Positions 18,099 to 28,706 are shown, numbered from the stretch's first letter. The stretch is 64,000 bases of DNA from Flavobacteriales bacterium (GCA_023251095.1 JAHEZL010000022.1:1-64000); one strand, 5' to 3'. A program made the numbers and translations. The notes: a model not told the origin generated them from the sequence alone.

Positions 18099-20717
18099 TT
18101 ATTGCCCTAGTCTTTTCTTGATTTCACTCAGCTTCATCAAGGCTTCCACAGGGGTGAGTGTATTGATATTTAATCGGGTTAAATCGTCGCGTATTTCCTC
18201 CAAAACAGGATCATCCAACTGAATAAAACTCAATTGCATTCCGGATGTAGTAGTTTCAGGTTTTATTTTTTCACGCAAATCATTTCCACCTTCACGTTGT
18301 TTTTCCAATCGCTCCAAAACCGCATTGGCATTGGAAATTACGAGTTTTGGCAAACCGGCCAGTTTAGCCACATGAATACCAAAACTATGCTCACTTCCGC
18401 CTGCTGCGAGTTTTCGCAGAAAAATTATTTTGCCTTCAATCTCTTTTACCGATACGTTGAAATTTTTTACGCGCGAAAAAATATTAGTCATTTCATTCAA
18501 CTCGTGATAATGTGTAGCAAACAAGGTTTTCGGCTTGAATAAAGGATATTCGTGAATGTATTCTGCTATCGACCAGGCAATGGAAATACCGTCGTAAGTG
18601 CTGGTACCCCTACCAATTTCATCCAGCAAAATCAAAGAACGCTCCGATAAATTATTGAGAATATTTGCTGTTTCATTCATCTCCACCATGAAGGTAGATT
18701 CGCCTGTAGAAATATTATCCGATGCGCCAACACGCGTGAAAATTTTATCTACCACACCCATTCTTACATGCTTTGCGGGAACATAAGAACCAATTTGCGC
18801 CATCAAAACAATTAAGGCCGTTTGACGCAGCAATGCTGATTTTCCCGACATGTTAGGCCCCGTCACCATTATAATTTGCTGCAGCTGGTCATCTAAATAA
18901 ATATCGTTGGCAATGTATTTTTCGCCAACGGCAAGATTTTTTTCAATCACCGGATGTCTTCCGTCTTTGATATCAATTACTAATGAATCATCAACTTCCG
19001 GACGAACATAATCATACTCCATCGCCTGTTTTGCAAAGCCTGTCAAGCAATCCAGAGTTCCAACCAAAGCCGAATTTCTTTGCAAAGTCACAATGTGATC
19101 GGCAGCATTAGAAACCAATTCATTGAAAAGTGCAAATTCAATTTCATTGATTTTATCTTCTGCCTGCAAAATTTTTGTTTCAAAAACTTTCAACTCTTCA
19201 GTGATGTATCTTTCAGCATTCACCAGTGTTTGCTTGCGAATCCAGGTTTCAGGAACTTTATCTTTGTGCGTGTTGCGTACTTCTATGTAATAACCGAAAA
19301 CATTATTGAAGGCAATTTTCAAAGAAGTGATTCCGGTGGCTTCAATTTCGCGCTGCTGAACATCCAATAAATAATTTTTTGAATCGGTAGACAACTTTCG
19401 ATATTCATCCAATTCGGCATGAACACCATCGGCTATCAATCGGCCTTTGCCTATCAATGAAGGTGGATCGGGATATAATATTCTTTCTACTTTTTGTACA
19501 AAAGCAGAAAGTGCATCCATCTCATCCAGCAAAATTTTGAATTCAAGATTGGAAGAATCATTGAAGGATTTCAATTTTTCAATGCATTGCAAAGAATATT
19601 TTAAATTCCATATTTCACGTGGAGAAACGCGCGCCATTGCAATTTTGGAAGCGATGCGTTCGATATCGGAAATGCTGGATAATACTTTTCTTATTTCATC
19701 TGCAGCCTCTTTGTTTTTGAGCAAATGGCCAACAAGCGCATGACGGTAAGATATTTTGTCTTTGTCTTTTAAAGGCAAAACCATCCACTTGCGCAACATA
19801 CGTCCGCCCATGGGTGTAAGCGTTTGATCAATTACGTCCAGCAGCGTAATCGCCCCTGGATTTGCCGAATACACCAACTCTAAATTCCTAATGGTAAAAG
19901 GATCCAGCCACACATAATCATCACTTACGATCTTGGAAATTTTATTGATGTGCGCGAGTTTGTCTTGCTGATTGAAATGCAAATAATGAATGATAGATCC
20001 AGCTGCAGTAACCGACAAAGGTTCTTTTTCAATACCGTATCCTTTCAAACTATCCGTCTCAAAAATCTTTTGAATTTGTTCTTTGGCGTAATCCGTTCCG
20101 TACACCCAATCCTCTAAACCATAAGTATAATAGCGGCCTCCGAAGAGTTCCGTGAAACGTTGTAATTTATTTTTTTGGAAGAGAACTTCCTTTGGTAAAA
20201 AACTATTTAAGGTTTTAGAGATGTATCCGAATTCACCTTCGGTCACATAAAATTCTCCTGTACTGATATCTACTAAGGCAAGACCTGCGCGGTTTTTATC
20301 AATGCTGACAGATGCTAAATAATTATTGCTTTTGTGATCGAGCACTTTATCACTCATCGCAACACCCGGAGTTACAACTTCTGTAACGCCACGTTTTACA
20401 ATGGTTTTGGTCATTTTCGGATCTTCCAGCTGATCACATACGGCAACACGCTGACCGGCTTTCACCAACTTAGGCAAATAAGTTTCCAGTGAATGGTGCG
20501 GAAAGCCCGCCAATGCTACTTCTGAAGCAGTGCCATTGGATCGTTTGGTTAAAACTATTCCTAAAATTTTGGAAGTTTTAACTGCATCTTCATTGAAGGT
20601 TTCGTAGAAATCGCCCACACGAAAGAGCACCAAAGCATCAGGATACTTTTCCTTAACGCCATAGTATTGCTTCATTAATGGCGTTTCATTTTTATCTTTG
20701 GTGGGCTGCTCAGTCAA
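18099..20717 (-). CDS. mutS: DNA mismatch repair protein MutS
   Basis: TPLMKQYYGVKEKYPDALVLFRVGDFYE; Walker A TGPNMSGKSALLRQ; DEIGRGTSTYDGISIAW. Confidence 0.98.
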   Translation of the reverse strand: MTEQPTKDKNETPLMKQYYGVKEKYPDALVLFRVGDFYETFNEDAVKTSKILGIVLTKRSNGTASEVALAGFPHHSLETYLPKLVKAGQRVAVCDQLEDPKMTKTIVKRGVTEVVTPGVAMSDKVLDHKSNNYLASVSIDKNRAGLALVDISTGEFYVTEGEFGYISKTLNSFLPKEVLFQKNKLQRFTELFGGRYYTYGLEDWVYGTDYAKEQIQKIFETDSLKGYGIEKEPLSVTAAGSIIHYLHFNQQDKLAHINKISKIVSDDYVWLDPFTIRNLELVYSANPGAITLLDVIDQTLTPMGGRMLRKWMVLPLKDKDKISYRHALVGHLLKNKEAADEIRKVLSSISDIERIASKIAMARVSPREIWNLKYSLQCIEKLKSFNDSSNLEFKILLDEMDALSAFVQKVERILYPDPPSLIGKGRLIADGVHAELDEYRKLSTDSKNYLLDVQQREIEATGITSLKIAFNNVFGYYIEVRNTHKDKVPETWIRKQTLVNAERYITEELKVFETKILQAEDKINEIEFALFNELVSNAADHIVTLQRNSALVGTLDCLTGFAKQAMEYDYVRPEVDDSLVIDIKDGRHPVIEKNLAVGEKYIANDIYLDDQLQQIIMVTGPNMSGKSALLRQTALIVLMAQIGSYVPAKHVRMGVVDKIFTRVGASDNISTGESTFMVEMNETANILNNLSERSLILLDEIGRGTSTYDGISIAWSIAEYIHEYPLFKPKTLFATHYHELNEMTNIFSRVKNFNVSVKEIEGKIIFLRKLAAGGSEHSFGIHVAKLAGLPKLVISNANAVLERLEKQREGGNDLREKIKPETTTSGMQLSFIQLDDPVLEEIRDDLTRLNINTLTPVEALMKLSEIKKRLGQ

Positions 20718-20796
20718 AATACACTTGGATTACAGAGTAAATTTAACAAAGTAGAGATGTAATGCAGGAAATAGCAGCTATATAATATTAACATTT

Positions 20797-21330
20797 ATGA
20801 AGAAATTATCCATGGATGAACTCAACCGGATGTCGGTTGAAGAATTCAAACAAGCTGAAAAAACACCACTCATCATTATTCTGGATAATATCAGAAGCTT
20901 AAACAATGTTGGCGCTATCTTCCGCACAGCAGATGCTTTCCTAATAGAAGGAATTTATTTGTGCGGCATCACAGCTACTCCGCCTCATCGTGAAATTCAA
21001 AAGACGGCATTAGGAGCCACTGAATCGGTGAACTGGAAGCATTTTGAAAACATCTCTGATGCAATTACTGAACTCAAAAACAATTCATACAAAATCATCT
21101 CTATAGAACAAGTAGAAAATCCTATTTACCTCAACGACTTTCAACCCGTCAAAGGCGAGAAATATGCGATTGTAATGGGCAATGAAGTAGAAGGCGTGAG
21201 TCAGGATGTAATCCATCAAAGTGATTATTGTATTGAAGTTCCTCAATTGGGCACAAAGCATTCTCTCAATGTTTCTGTTTGCGCGGGAATATTGATTTGG
21301 GATTTGTTTGTGAAGATGCGCAACTTGTAA
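20797..21330 (+). CDS. TrmH/SpoU family RNA methyltransferase
   Basis: LDNIRSLNNVGAIFRTADAF; IVMGNEVEGVS; IEVPQLGTKHSLNVSVCAGI. Confidence 0.92.
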   Translation: MKKLSMDELNRMSVEEFKQAEKTPLIIILDNIRSLNNVGAIFRTADAFLIEGIYLCGITATPPHREIQKTALGATESVNWKHFENISDAITELKNNSYKIISIEQVENPIYLNDFQPVKGEKYAIVMGNEVEGVSQDVIHQSDYCIEVPQLGTKHSLNVSVCAGILIWDLFVKMRNL

Positions 21331-21500
21331 AATCCCTCTTGCCATCGCACAGCATCCCACCACACTCTCCCTTTTTTCAAAGGGAGAAGTGCACCACCTG
21401 CTAACCATATTCAAAAATGTACTTCACGAAATGGGCCGCTAACTTCGTGCGCAGGCCCGAGCTAAGAGGCGGGCGCGCGAAAGATTTTCGTGCGATGGCA
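21330..21500. repeat. Palindromic intergenic repeat, family A copy 2 (diverged/interrupted)
   Basis: AAATCCCTCTTGCCATCGCAC...CTCTCCCTTTTTTCAAAGGGAGAAGTGCA...GTGCGATGGCA; shares blocks with 11211-11380. Confidence 0.65.
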
Positions 21501-21525
21501 GCATCTCTTAGCTCTTGATTTTTTG

Positions 21526-21551
21526 TTACTTTTTCATCAAGGAAAAAGTAA
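21526..21551. repeat. Hairpin element
   Basis: TTACTTTTTC-ATCAAG-GAAAAAGTAA perfect 10-bp arms. Confidence 0.7.
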
Positions 21552-21693
21552 AAGAAAAGAGGCTGAAAGCCTCAAAATAAAGATTCCGAGAAATTACAAG
21601 ACCAAAGCCATTACCTATGGCTTTTCCTCTTAATATCAAATGCTAAACTTCACGGAGCAAGTGTGCACTTCACTATGACTGACGAAGTAAAAC

Positions 21694-21723
21694 AAAAAAC
21701 GCCCCTGGTTTCCCAGAGGCGTT
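21694..21723 (-). terminator. Rho-independent terminator of the OmpA-family gene
   Basis: On the minus strand AACGCCTCTGG-GAAA-CCAGGGGCGTT followed by TTTTTT; lies just 3' of the stop at 21747. Confidence 0.85.
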
Positions 21724-21746
21724 CTTCCTAAATTATTCTTTTACTA

Positions 21747-23192
21747 TTATTTTCCGATAGAGAAGTCAACTCTTCTGTCAACAATTGATCCCTTACCTTT
21801 AGTAAGAACATCAGAGCTTCCTTTAGAATCAACTGATAATCTTGACTTATCGATTCCGTATACTTTCACTAAGTGACTAACAACCGCCTCAGCACGTTTA
21901 AGAGCTAATTTTTTGTTGTACTCAGGAGAACCTACGTTGTCAGCATGTCCAACTACTACTAATTTCAATTTAGCGTTAGCTTTCAAAGCCTGAGCGATAG
22001 TTGTCATTGAAGGGTAGTTGTTGTATTCTACTACTGCAGAGTTAACTTGGAAATAGATAGAAGGCAATCCAGATGGTTGGTAAGCAGAACCACCGTCTGT
22101 TTTAGTAGCAGCAATTCCATTTCCTGTTTGGATAGTAACACCTTTAGCATCTACTTGAGCACCTTTAGCTGTGTTTGGCTCTAAGTCTCTGCTATCACCT
22201 ACACCGTCACCGTCAGCATCAACTTCAACACCGTTTTCGTTTACTTTAGCGCCATTTGCAGAGAATCTCTCTTGGTCCATATAATCAGGTACACCGTCAC
22301 CGTCAGTATCAACTGAAGTACCGTCACCGTAAGCTTTAGCTCCTTTTGGAGTATTGTTGTCTTTGTCATATTTATCAGCAATACCATCACCGTCTTTATC
22401 TCCGAATCCGTCGATCAACTCACTAACAGCAGCCATTTTGTCTTCCATAACAGCTTCGTCGGTTTTTTGTACTTTACCGCTGAAGCTATAAACAACTCCT
22501 GCATTTGTGTATTGATAGATATCTCTTTTTGTTCCTGCTGTAAAAGCATCCATTTTATCTGAATTCAAGAATCTGAAGCTTGATTCCAAAGTAACTGCCC
22601 AATGGTCATTTAATTTATATTTTCCACCAATTCCAAGAGGGAAAGCAACTTCATTGGTTCTTTTATCTTTCACTAAATCAGCATTAGAATTAGCTAAAGT
22701 ATATCCCTGATAAGAGATAAGGTCATTATTATTCAAGTAATGAAGCGTGCTTCTGAATGAAGTAATTCCAATACCCAGGTAACCATAAGCTGTAAGTTTG
22801 CTTTTACCAACTTTCGTAGGGAAAAACAAGTTACTGAAATTAACATGGAGGTTTAAAGTTGGTTCAGTAAACCCGGCATCAAAATACATGTTTTTTGCTC
22901 TGTTTGATCCGTGAGCATCACCCCAGTTGAACTGCCCTTGAATACCAAATACCGGACTAAGCGTATACATTGCATTAATTCCGGCTCCGAATCCAAGCTC
23001 GTTGTGATGTTTTAAAGAAATACCATAAGTATATTGTTTAATATCCGTGTAAGTGAAGATAGTACCTACATTAACTCCTACGGATAATCTATCCAAAAAA
23101 GAAGTCTTCTTAGTCGTATCAACCTGCGCTGATATTGTATTTAAGCCCATTATTAGTGCTAAGCCTAAAGTTAGTTGTGATTTAAATTTCAT
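21747..23192 (-). CDS. OmpA family outer membrane protein with thrombospondin type 3 repeats
   Basis: DGDG(V/I)xD repeats; C-terminal VVGHADNVGSPEYNKKLALKRAEAV. Confidence 0.93.
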   Translation of the reverse strand: MKFKSQLTLGLALIMGLNTISAQVDTTKKTSFLDRLSVGVNVGTIFTYTDIKQYTYGISLKHHNELGFGAGINAMYTLSPVFGIQGQFNWGDAHGSNRAKNMYFDAGFTEPTLNLHVNFSNLFFPTKVGKSKLTAYGYLGIGITSFRSTLHYLNNNDLISYQGYTLANSNADLVKDKRTNEVAFPLGIGGKYKLNDHWAVTLESSFRFLNSDKMDAFTAGTKRDIYQYTNAGVVYSFSGKVQKTDEAVMEDKMAAVSELIDGFGDKDGDGIADKYDKDNNTPKGAKAYGDGTSVDTDGDGVPDYMDQERFSANGAKVNENGVEVDADGDGVGDSRDLEPNTAKGAQVDAKGVTIQTGNGIAATKTDGGSAYQPSGLPSIYFQVNSAVVEYNNYPSMTTIAQALKANAKLKLVVVGHADNVGSPEYNKKLALKRAEAVVSHLVKVYGIDKSRLSVDSKGSSDVLTKGKGSIVDRRVDFSIGK

Positions 23193-23277
23193 GGTTTGAA
23201 TAATTTAGTATTCCTGTTAATTTGATTGCAATTATAAAGAATGTTTTATTTTCTGCAAAACATTCGCGTTTTTTTTT

Positions 23278-23766
23278 CTATATTATGTTTACTTTCATAT
23301 TATCTTTACAATCCCTTAATAAAGCAAACATTGATTTTCGGGTAACGGGATGCTCAACGTTTCCGCCTATCTCTACTAAAGGTATTAAGGCAAACTTGCG
23401 TTCGGTGAGTTTGGCATGAGGAATTATCAACCTTTCGGTATTAACAACTTCGTTTCCATACAACAAAATATCAATGTCTATTGCCCTGGATGAATACCCC
23501 TCTGTCTCTGAATGCACACGCCCTATCACTGTTTCAATGCTTTTTATTTTTTCAAGAACTTCATGAGGAGTGAATGCCGACTCTATTTTTAAAACCTGAT
23601 TCAAAAACATGGAATCCGTGTAAAAACCCCATGGTTCAGTTTCATAAACAGATGACTCTTTAATAATTTCACCCAGCTCGTGCTTTATATAATTGCGTGC
23701 CACAGAAAGGTTTTCCTCCCTGTTTCCAAGATTACTGCCCAGTAAAAGAAAGATTTCTTTTTTCAT
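23278..23766 (-). CDS. folK: 2-amino-4-hydroxy-6-hydroxymethyldihydropteridine pyrophosphokinase
   Basis: LLLGSNLGNREENL; SRAIDIDILLYGN; IPHAKLTERKFALIPL. Start set at MKKEIFLLLG, trimming the ORF start at 23799. Confidence 0.92.
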   Translation of the reverse strand: MKKEIFLLLGSNLGNREENLSVARNYIKHELGEIIKESSVYETEPWGFYTDSMFLNQVLKIESAFTPHEVLEKIKSIETVIGRVHSETEGYSSRAIDIDILLYGNEVVNTERLIIPHAKLTERKFALIPLVEIGGNVEHPVTRKSMFALLRDCKDNMKVNII

Positions 23767-23851
23767 TTCAGCAGCTAAGGTAATAAGCAGTATTAACAAA
23801 AGAGATGCTGAAAGCCCAAAAAAAGAGATATTTTTGAGCCAAATAAAAATT

Positions 23852-25642
23852 ATGAGTTTTAAAACATCATTTTGGGCGGGCTTAACGGCTTATCTGGTAG
23901 GTAAAATTGTTTACACCATTATATTTGTCATTCTACTGATTGCAGCAATTGCTATTGCTGCGGCATCTCTGGATTTATCGGGCGACAAAGAAAAAATAAG
24001 TATCAGCGAGCCGGTTTTTTTAAAACTTAATTTACAAGGCAATATTGAGGAAAGAAAAAACGACAACCCTTTAGCGGCAATGATAGCGGGCGAAAAAGCT
24101 GCCACTCCTTCACTGGAAGCCATTAAAGAAGGTTTGGATTATGCCAAAAAAGATCCTTTGGTAAAAGGTGTTCTTCTTGATTTCTCAGGATTAGCAACAG
24201 GAATAGCAACTATAGAAGAATTTCGCAACGAATTACTCACCTTCAAGAAATCAGGAAAAAAAGTATACAGCTACAGCAACGGCTATTCTCAAATCGATTA
24301 TTACCTTGCCTCCTGCTCCGATTCCATCTGGCTCAATCCCCAAGGCGCTATTGAGTTTAAAGGTTTATCCATGAAATTTCTTTTCTTCAAAAACCTTTTG
24401 GCAAAACTAGGGATCCAACCCCAAATTTTCCGTCAGGGAAAATACAAAAGTGCCATTGAACCTTTTGAGCTGGACTCCATGAGCGCAGCCAGTGAAGAGC
24501 AATCGTCGGCTTTAATTCATTCGGTGTGGAACGATATACTTGTGAAAATTTCCACCAACAGAAAATCAAATGTGGCTGCTTTAAATGGTATTGCCGATAG
24601 TTTGGTGCTGGTGAATGCAGAGCAGGCTATGCAAAATCATTTGATTGATGCGGTATATTATCGCGATCAGGTGGAAGCACAAATTGTTAAATTTTCCAGT
24701 AAAAATCAACCTTTGGTAGATTTCGCCGCTTATGTAAAAAGTAAAACGCCTATCGAGATTGAGCCTTCCGAAACTAAAAAAACAAGTATCGCAGTGCTGT
24801 ATGCCGAAGGTGAAATTGTTGACGGCAAAGGGGCGAAAGATCAAATCGGCGATGTTACGTTTATTGCCGAACTCAAAAAAATCAGAGAAGACAGCAACAT
24901 CAAAGCCTTAGTACTGCGCATCAATTCTCCGGGAGGAAGCGCACTGGCTTCCGAAAATATTTTAAGAGAAGTGGAACTCATCAAAAAAATAAAACCGGTT
25001 GTTGTTTCCATGGGGAATGTGGCTGCATCGGGCGGATATTACATTGCGTGTAAATCCGATGTGATTGTTGCGCAACCCAACACCATTACGGGTTCTATCG
25101 GTGTTTTCGGAATGATGTTCAACATGCGTGAACTTTTTCAGGAGAAAATCGGTGTTAGCTTTGATGGCATAAACACCAACAAACACTCTGATTTCCCTGC
25201 TTTCACAAGAGAAATCTCTGCGAAAGAAAAAGAAATCATTCAAAAGGAAATCGTTGCCGTGTATACTATCTTCAAACAAAGAGTAGCAGCGGGGCGCCAC
25301 TTTTCTGTTGAAATGGCCGACAGTTTGGGAAGAGGCAGAGTATGGTCGGGAATTGACGCAAAAAGAATCGGACTCGTGGATGAACTCGGCGGATTGGATG
25401 ATGCCATTGCTATTGCTGCTAAAAAAGCAAAATTGAAAGATTACGAAATCGCTTCTTATCCGCATCAGGAGTTTAAACTGGCCGATGTCATCAAAGATTT
25501 CTCGTCTCTGGAAATTCAGAAAACAATCAGCGAAAGCGCCGAACTCAAAAATCATTATTCGGCCATCATGAATTTACTGCGCCAAATGCAGTCGATGAAA
25601 GGTATTCAGACGCGACTACCCGGACAAATCATCATAGAATAA
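23852..25642 (+). CDS. sppA: Signal peptide peptidase SppA, 67K type
   Basis: Start at MSFKTSFW; LRINSPGGSALASENI; MGNVAASGGYYIA; trimmed from the ORF start 23693. Confidence 0.93.
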   Translation: MSFKTSFWAGLTAYLVGKIVYTIIFVILLIAAIAIAAASLDLSGDKEKISISEPVFLKLNLQGNIEERKNDNPLAAMIAGEKAATPSLEAIKEGLDYAKKDPLVKGVLLDFSGLATGIATIEEFRNELLTFKKSGKKVYSYSNGYSQIDYYLASCSDSIWLNPQGAIEFKGLSMKFLFFKNLLAKLGIQPQIFRQGKYKSAIEPFELDSMSAASEEQSSALIHSVWNDILVKISTNRKSNVAALNGIADSLVLVNAEQAMQNHLIDAVYYRDQVEAQIVKFSSKNQPLVDFAAYVKSKTPIEIEPSETKKTSIAVLYAEGEIVDGKGAKDQIGDVTFIAELKKIREDSNIKALVLRINSPGGSALASENILREVELIKKIKPVVVSMGNVAASGGYYIACKSDVIVAQPNTITGSIGVFGMMFNMRELFQEKIGVSFDGINTNKHSDFPAFTREISAKEKEIIQKEIVAVYTIFKQRVAAGRHFSVEMADSLGRGRVWSGIDAKRIGLVDELGGLDDAIAIAAKKAKLKDYEIASYPHQEFKLADVIKDFSSLEIQKTISESAELKNHYSAIMNLLRQMQSMKGIQTRLPGQIIIE

Positions 25643-25653
25643 TAATTGTACAT

Positions 25654-27192
25654 TTGTCCGCACTGCTGAAAAACTCAATGTCGATAATTAATTCTATCAT
25701 AACCCGTCAAATGAAAAAACGCTATCAGCGGGTAGAATTTTTCATGACGCATCCGCACGAGGTTCAAAAAAAGTGTTTGATGGAATTGGTGGATGCAGCA
25801 AAAAACACTGAATTCGGAAAAAAACATTCTTTCAAAAAAATATATTCTTACGAGGATTTCCGCAACAATATTTCTCTCCACAGCTACGAAGATATTTTTC
25901 CTTACATCAACAAAACTTTACAAGGCGAACACAATGTTTTATGGCCAGGTGAAATCAAATGGTTTGCCCGTTCATCGGGTACTACCAATGATAAAAGCAA
26001 ATTCATTCCGGTAAGCAGTGAAGCTCTTTTCGATTGTCATTACAGAAGTGGAAAAGACATGCTGGCTATTTACTGCAATGAATTTAAAAAGGCTAAAATT
26101 TTTGAAGGCAAATGTTTGTTCATGGGTGGCAGTCATGAAATAAATATGCTGAATGAAAAAAGTTATGTAGGAGATTTATCGGCCATCATCATCGACAATC
26201 TTCCTTTCTGGATCAACTGGAGAAGGAGTCCGGATAAAAAAACAGCGCTACTCGGCAACTGGGAAGAAAAACTGGAAAAAATGGCCGATATTGCCATTAA
26301 AGAAAACATCACTACACTATCGGGAGTTCCTTCCTGGACCTTGGTTTTACTGAAACGTGTTTTAGAAAAAACCGGTAAAGCCAATATCGAAGAAGTTTGG
26401 CCGAACATAGAAATGTTTATGCACGGCGGCGTGAAATTTGATCCTTACATTGGACAATTCAACAAACTTTTCCCATCGGGAAAAATGAAATACATTGAAA
26501 CTTTCAATGCTTCGGAAGGCTACTTTGGCGTACAATTGGAAAATAAAGTGCGGGATTTACTGTTATTAACTGATCACGGAATTTTTTATGAATTCATTCC
26601 GCTCAACGAAATTGACAAAGAACAACCAAAAGTTATTCCCTTAAATGAAGTGGAAGTCAACAAAGCATACGCCATGGTAATTTCAACCAACGCCGGATTG
26701 TGGCGCTATATGCTGGGCGACACCATTAAATTCACGTCCGTAAATCCTTACCGCTACATTATTTTAGGACGCACAAAATATTGCATCAATGCTTTTGGCG
26801 AAGAACTCATGATCGATAACGTTGAAAAAGCCATTCAAATCGTTTGCGAAAAATTAAAAGTGAAAATCAATGATTATACCGCTGCTCCTATCTTCCTGAA
26901 CGCCGAGGGATGCGGCGCTCACGAATGGGTGATTGAATTTGAAGAAAATCCCAACGACTTAAATTATTTCATTGAAAGTTTAGATAACGCATTAAAAACA
27001 CTAAATTCCGATTACGAAGCGAAACGCTATAAAAATATGGTGCTGCATAAACCTGAAGTAATTGCGGTTCCAAGAGGAACTTTTTATAAATGGTTTAAAA
27101 GCAAAGACAAGCTAGGCGGACAAAATAAAATTCCACGTTTGTCCAACGACAGAGTGTTTGTGGAAGAAATTAAAAAAATGATGGGGCAATGA
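25654..27192 (+). CDS. GH3-family (auxin-responsive promoter family) adenylating acyl-amidosynthetase-like protein
   Basis: FARSSGTTNDKSKFIPVS; ETFNASEGYFG; LWRYMLGDTIKF. Confidence 0.9.
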   Translation: MSALLKNSMSIINSIITRQMKKRYQRVEFFMTHPHEVQKKCLMELVDAAKNTEFGKKHSFKKIYSYEDFRNNISLHSYEDIFPYINKTLQGEHNVLWPGEIKWFARSSGTTNDKSKFIPVSSEALFDCHYRSGKDMLAIYCNEFKKAKIFEGKCLFMGGSHEINMLNEKSYVGDLSAIIIDNLPFWINWRRSPDKKTALLGNWEEKLEKMADIAIKENITTLSGVPSWTLVLLKRVLEKTGKANIEEVWPNIEMFMHGGVKFDPYIGQFNKLFPSGKMKYIETFNASEGYFGVQLENKVRDLLLLTDHGIFYEFIPLNEIDKEQPKVIPLNEVEVNKAYAMVISTNAGLWRYMLGDTIKFTSVNPYRYIILGRTKYCINAFGEELMIDNVEKAIQIVCEKLKVKINDYTAAPIFLNAEGCGAHEWVIEFEENPNDLNYFIESLDNALKTLNSDYEAKRYKNMVLHKPEVIAVPRGTFYKWFKSKDKLGGQNKIPRLSNDRVFVEEIKKMMGQ

Positions 27193-28058
27193 TGTCGAAA
27201 TTTCTGTTGAGTATCGGTTTAATGGCTATTATACTGGGCTGCGGATTCACCGCCGGCGCGAAACTCAGCGCTGAAAAAGCAAAAAGCGACAGCTCGATTT
27301 TTGCAGCAGATACTTCCCGAATGAATAAATTCAAATTGGAAAAAATCATCAAGGTTTCCGGCTCAAAACTATACACCGATCCTGTAGAAAATTATTACGT
27401 GAGCAATCAGATTTCTATCTGGAAAACCAGCTCGCAAAACAACCTCAATTTTGTTTACAGTTTAAAACGCTCAGGAAGAATTACCTCAATAGACGCAGGT
27501 GATCCGATGAAGGTATTGGTATTTTACAAAGATCTTTCCCTCATCACTTTTCTGGATAATTTTTTAGCCGAAGAAAGCAGTATTCAACTGATGGATTTCA
27601 ACCTCGATCAGGCCGAAGTAGTGTGCAAAGCGCTGAACAACGGAATTTGGGTATACGACATCAAACAAGACAAACTGGTAAAAATAAATGCGGTCACTTT
27701 AAACGTTGATATTGAAATTTTAAACATCCAGCGCATCATCGGCGAAGCATTTTCACCTACGTTGATGATGGAAAGAAACAACGGATTGTATCTCAATGAT
27801 CCACAAAAAGGAATTTATGTTTTTGATAATTACGGCGCTTTCATTCGCAAGATACCCGAAGCAAACATCAGTAATTTCAACGTTATCGATGATAATCTTA
27901 CCTTTCGCAGAAACAACGATATCTTCACTTTAAACAAGGAAACGCTGGTCTTATCTAAAATATATTCCGACTCCACCATGACCGACTTCAGTATCACCGA
28001 AAAAAAACTATACATTCTTAATGGAGATAGTCTTCATATTTATAAATTAAAGCCCTAA
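27189..28058 (+). CDS. Hypothetical protein, possible lipoprotein with beta-propeller-like character
   Basis: N-terminal LGCGFTAGAK; 4-nt overlap with upstream gene. Confidence 0.65.
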   Translation: MMSKFLLSIGLMAIILGCGFTAGAKLSAEKAKSDSSIFAADTSRMNKFKLEKIIKVSGSKLYTDPVENYYVSNQISIWKTSSQNNLNFVYSLKRSGRITSIDAGDPMKVLVFYKDLSLITFLDNFLAEESSIQLMDFNLDQAEVVCKALNNGIWVYDIKQDKLVKINAVTLNVDIEILNIQRIIGEAFSPTLMMERNNGLYLNDPQKGIYVFDNYGAFIRKIPEANISNFNVIDDNLTFRRNNDIFTLNKETLVLSKIYSDSTMTDFSITEKKLYILNGDSLHIYKLKP

Positions 28059-28091
28059 TTTAGCCTGAAGTTAAATTTCAAATAGTATCAT

Positions 28092-28706
28092 ATGCATGTA
28101 GCTGTCGCAGGAAATATCGGATCAGGAAAAACCACGCTCACTTCAATGCTCGCAAAGCATTACGGATGGGAGGCTCATTATGAAGATGCCGATGACAATC
28201 CTTACTTGAACGACTTTTACGAAGACATGCAACGCTGGTCATTCAACCTGCAAATTTACTTTTTGAACAGCCGCTTCAGCAAAATTCAGGAAATCCGCGA
28301 ATCAGGAAAAAGCGTTATTCAGGACAGAACCATCTATGAAGATGCTTATATTTTCGCTCCCAACTTACACGCAATGAATTTAATGATCAAGCGTGATTTC
28401 ACTACCTACTCCAATTTATTCAATCTTTGCAATAGCTTGATACAAGCACCGGATCTATTGATCTATTTGCGTGCAAGCGTTCCAACTTTAGTAAATCAAA
28501 TTCAAAAAAGAGGTCGCGAATACGAAGCTGCCATCCGCTTGGATTACCTCACTCGTTTGAACGAACGTTACGAGGCATGGATCTCTACTTACGCTTCAGG
28601 CAAACTCTTGATCATCGATGTTGACAGTAATAACTTCCCTGAGAATAAAGAAGATTTAGGAAAGATTATTAATAAGATTGACGCGGAGATCAACGGGTTG
28701 TTTTAA
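28092..28706 (+). CDS. Deoxynucleoside kinase
   Basis: P-loop GNIGSGKTTLTSML; QDRTIYEDAYIF; LIYLRASVPTLVNQIQKRGREYE. Confidence 0.92.
   Translation: MHVAVAGNIGSGKTTLTSMLAKHYGWEAHYEDADDNPYLNDFYEDMQRWSFNLQIYFLNSRFSKIQEIRESGKSVIQDRTIYEDAYIFAPNLHAMNLMIKRDFTTYSNLFNLCNSLIQAPDLLIYLRASVPTLVNQIQKRGREYEAAIRLDYLTRLNERYEAWISTYASGKLLIIDVDSNNFPENKEDLGKIINKIDAEINGLF

Noticed and set aside
23693-23851. N-terminal extension of SppA overlapping folK
   Set aside because: The extension is antisense to folK coding; MSFKTSFW at 23852 begins a normal N-terminus before the TM segment.
8337-27192. Plant-hormone pathway (ACC deaminase-like plus GH3 auxin-type enzyme)
   Set aside because: The genes are 16 kb apart and unlinked; the PLP enzyme is equally consistent with D-cysteine desulfhydrase, and family names do not show plant-hormone activity.
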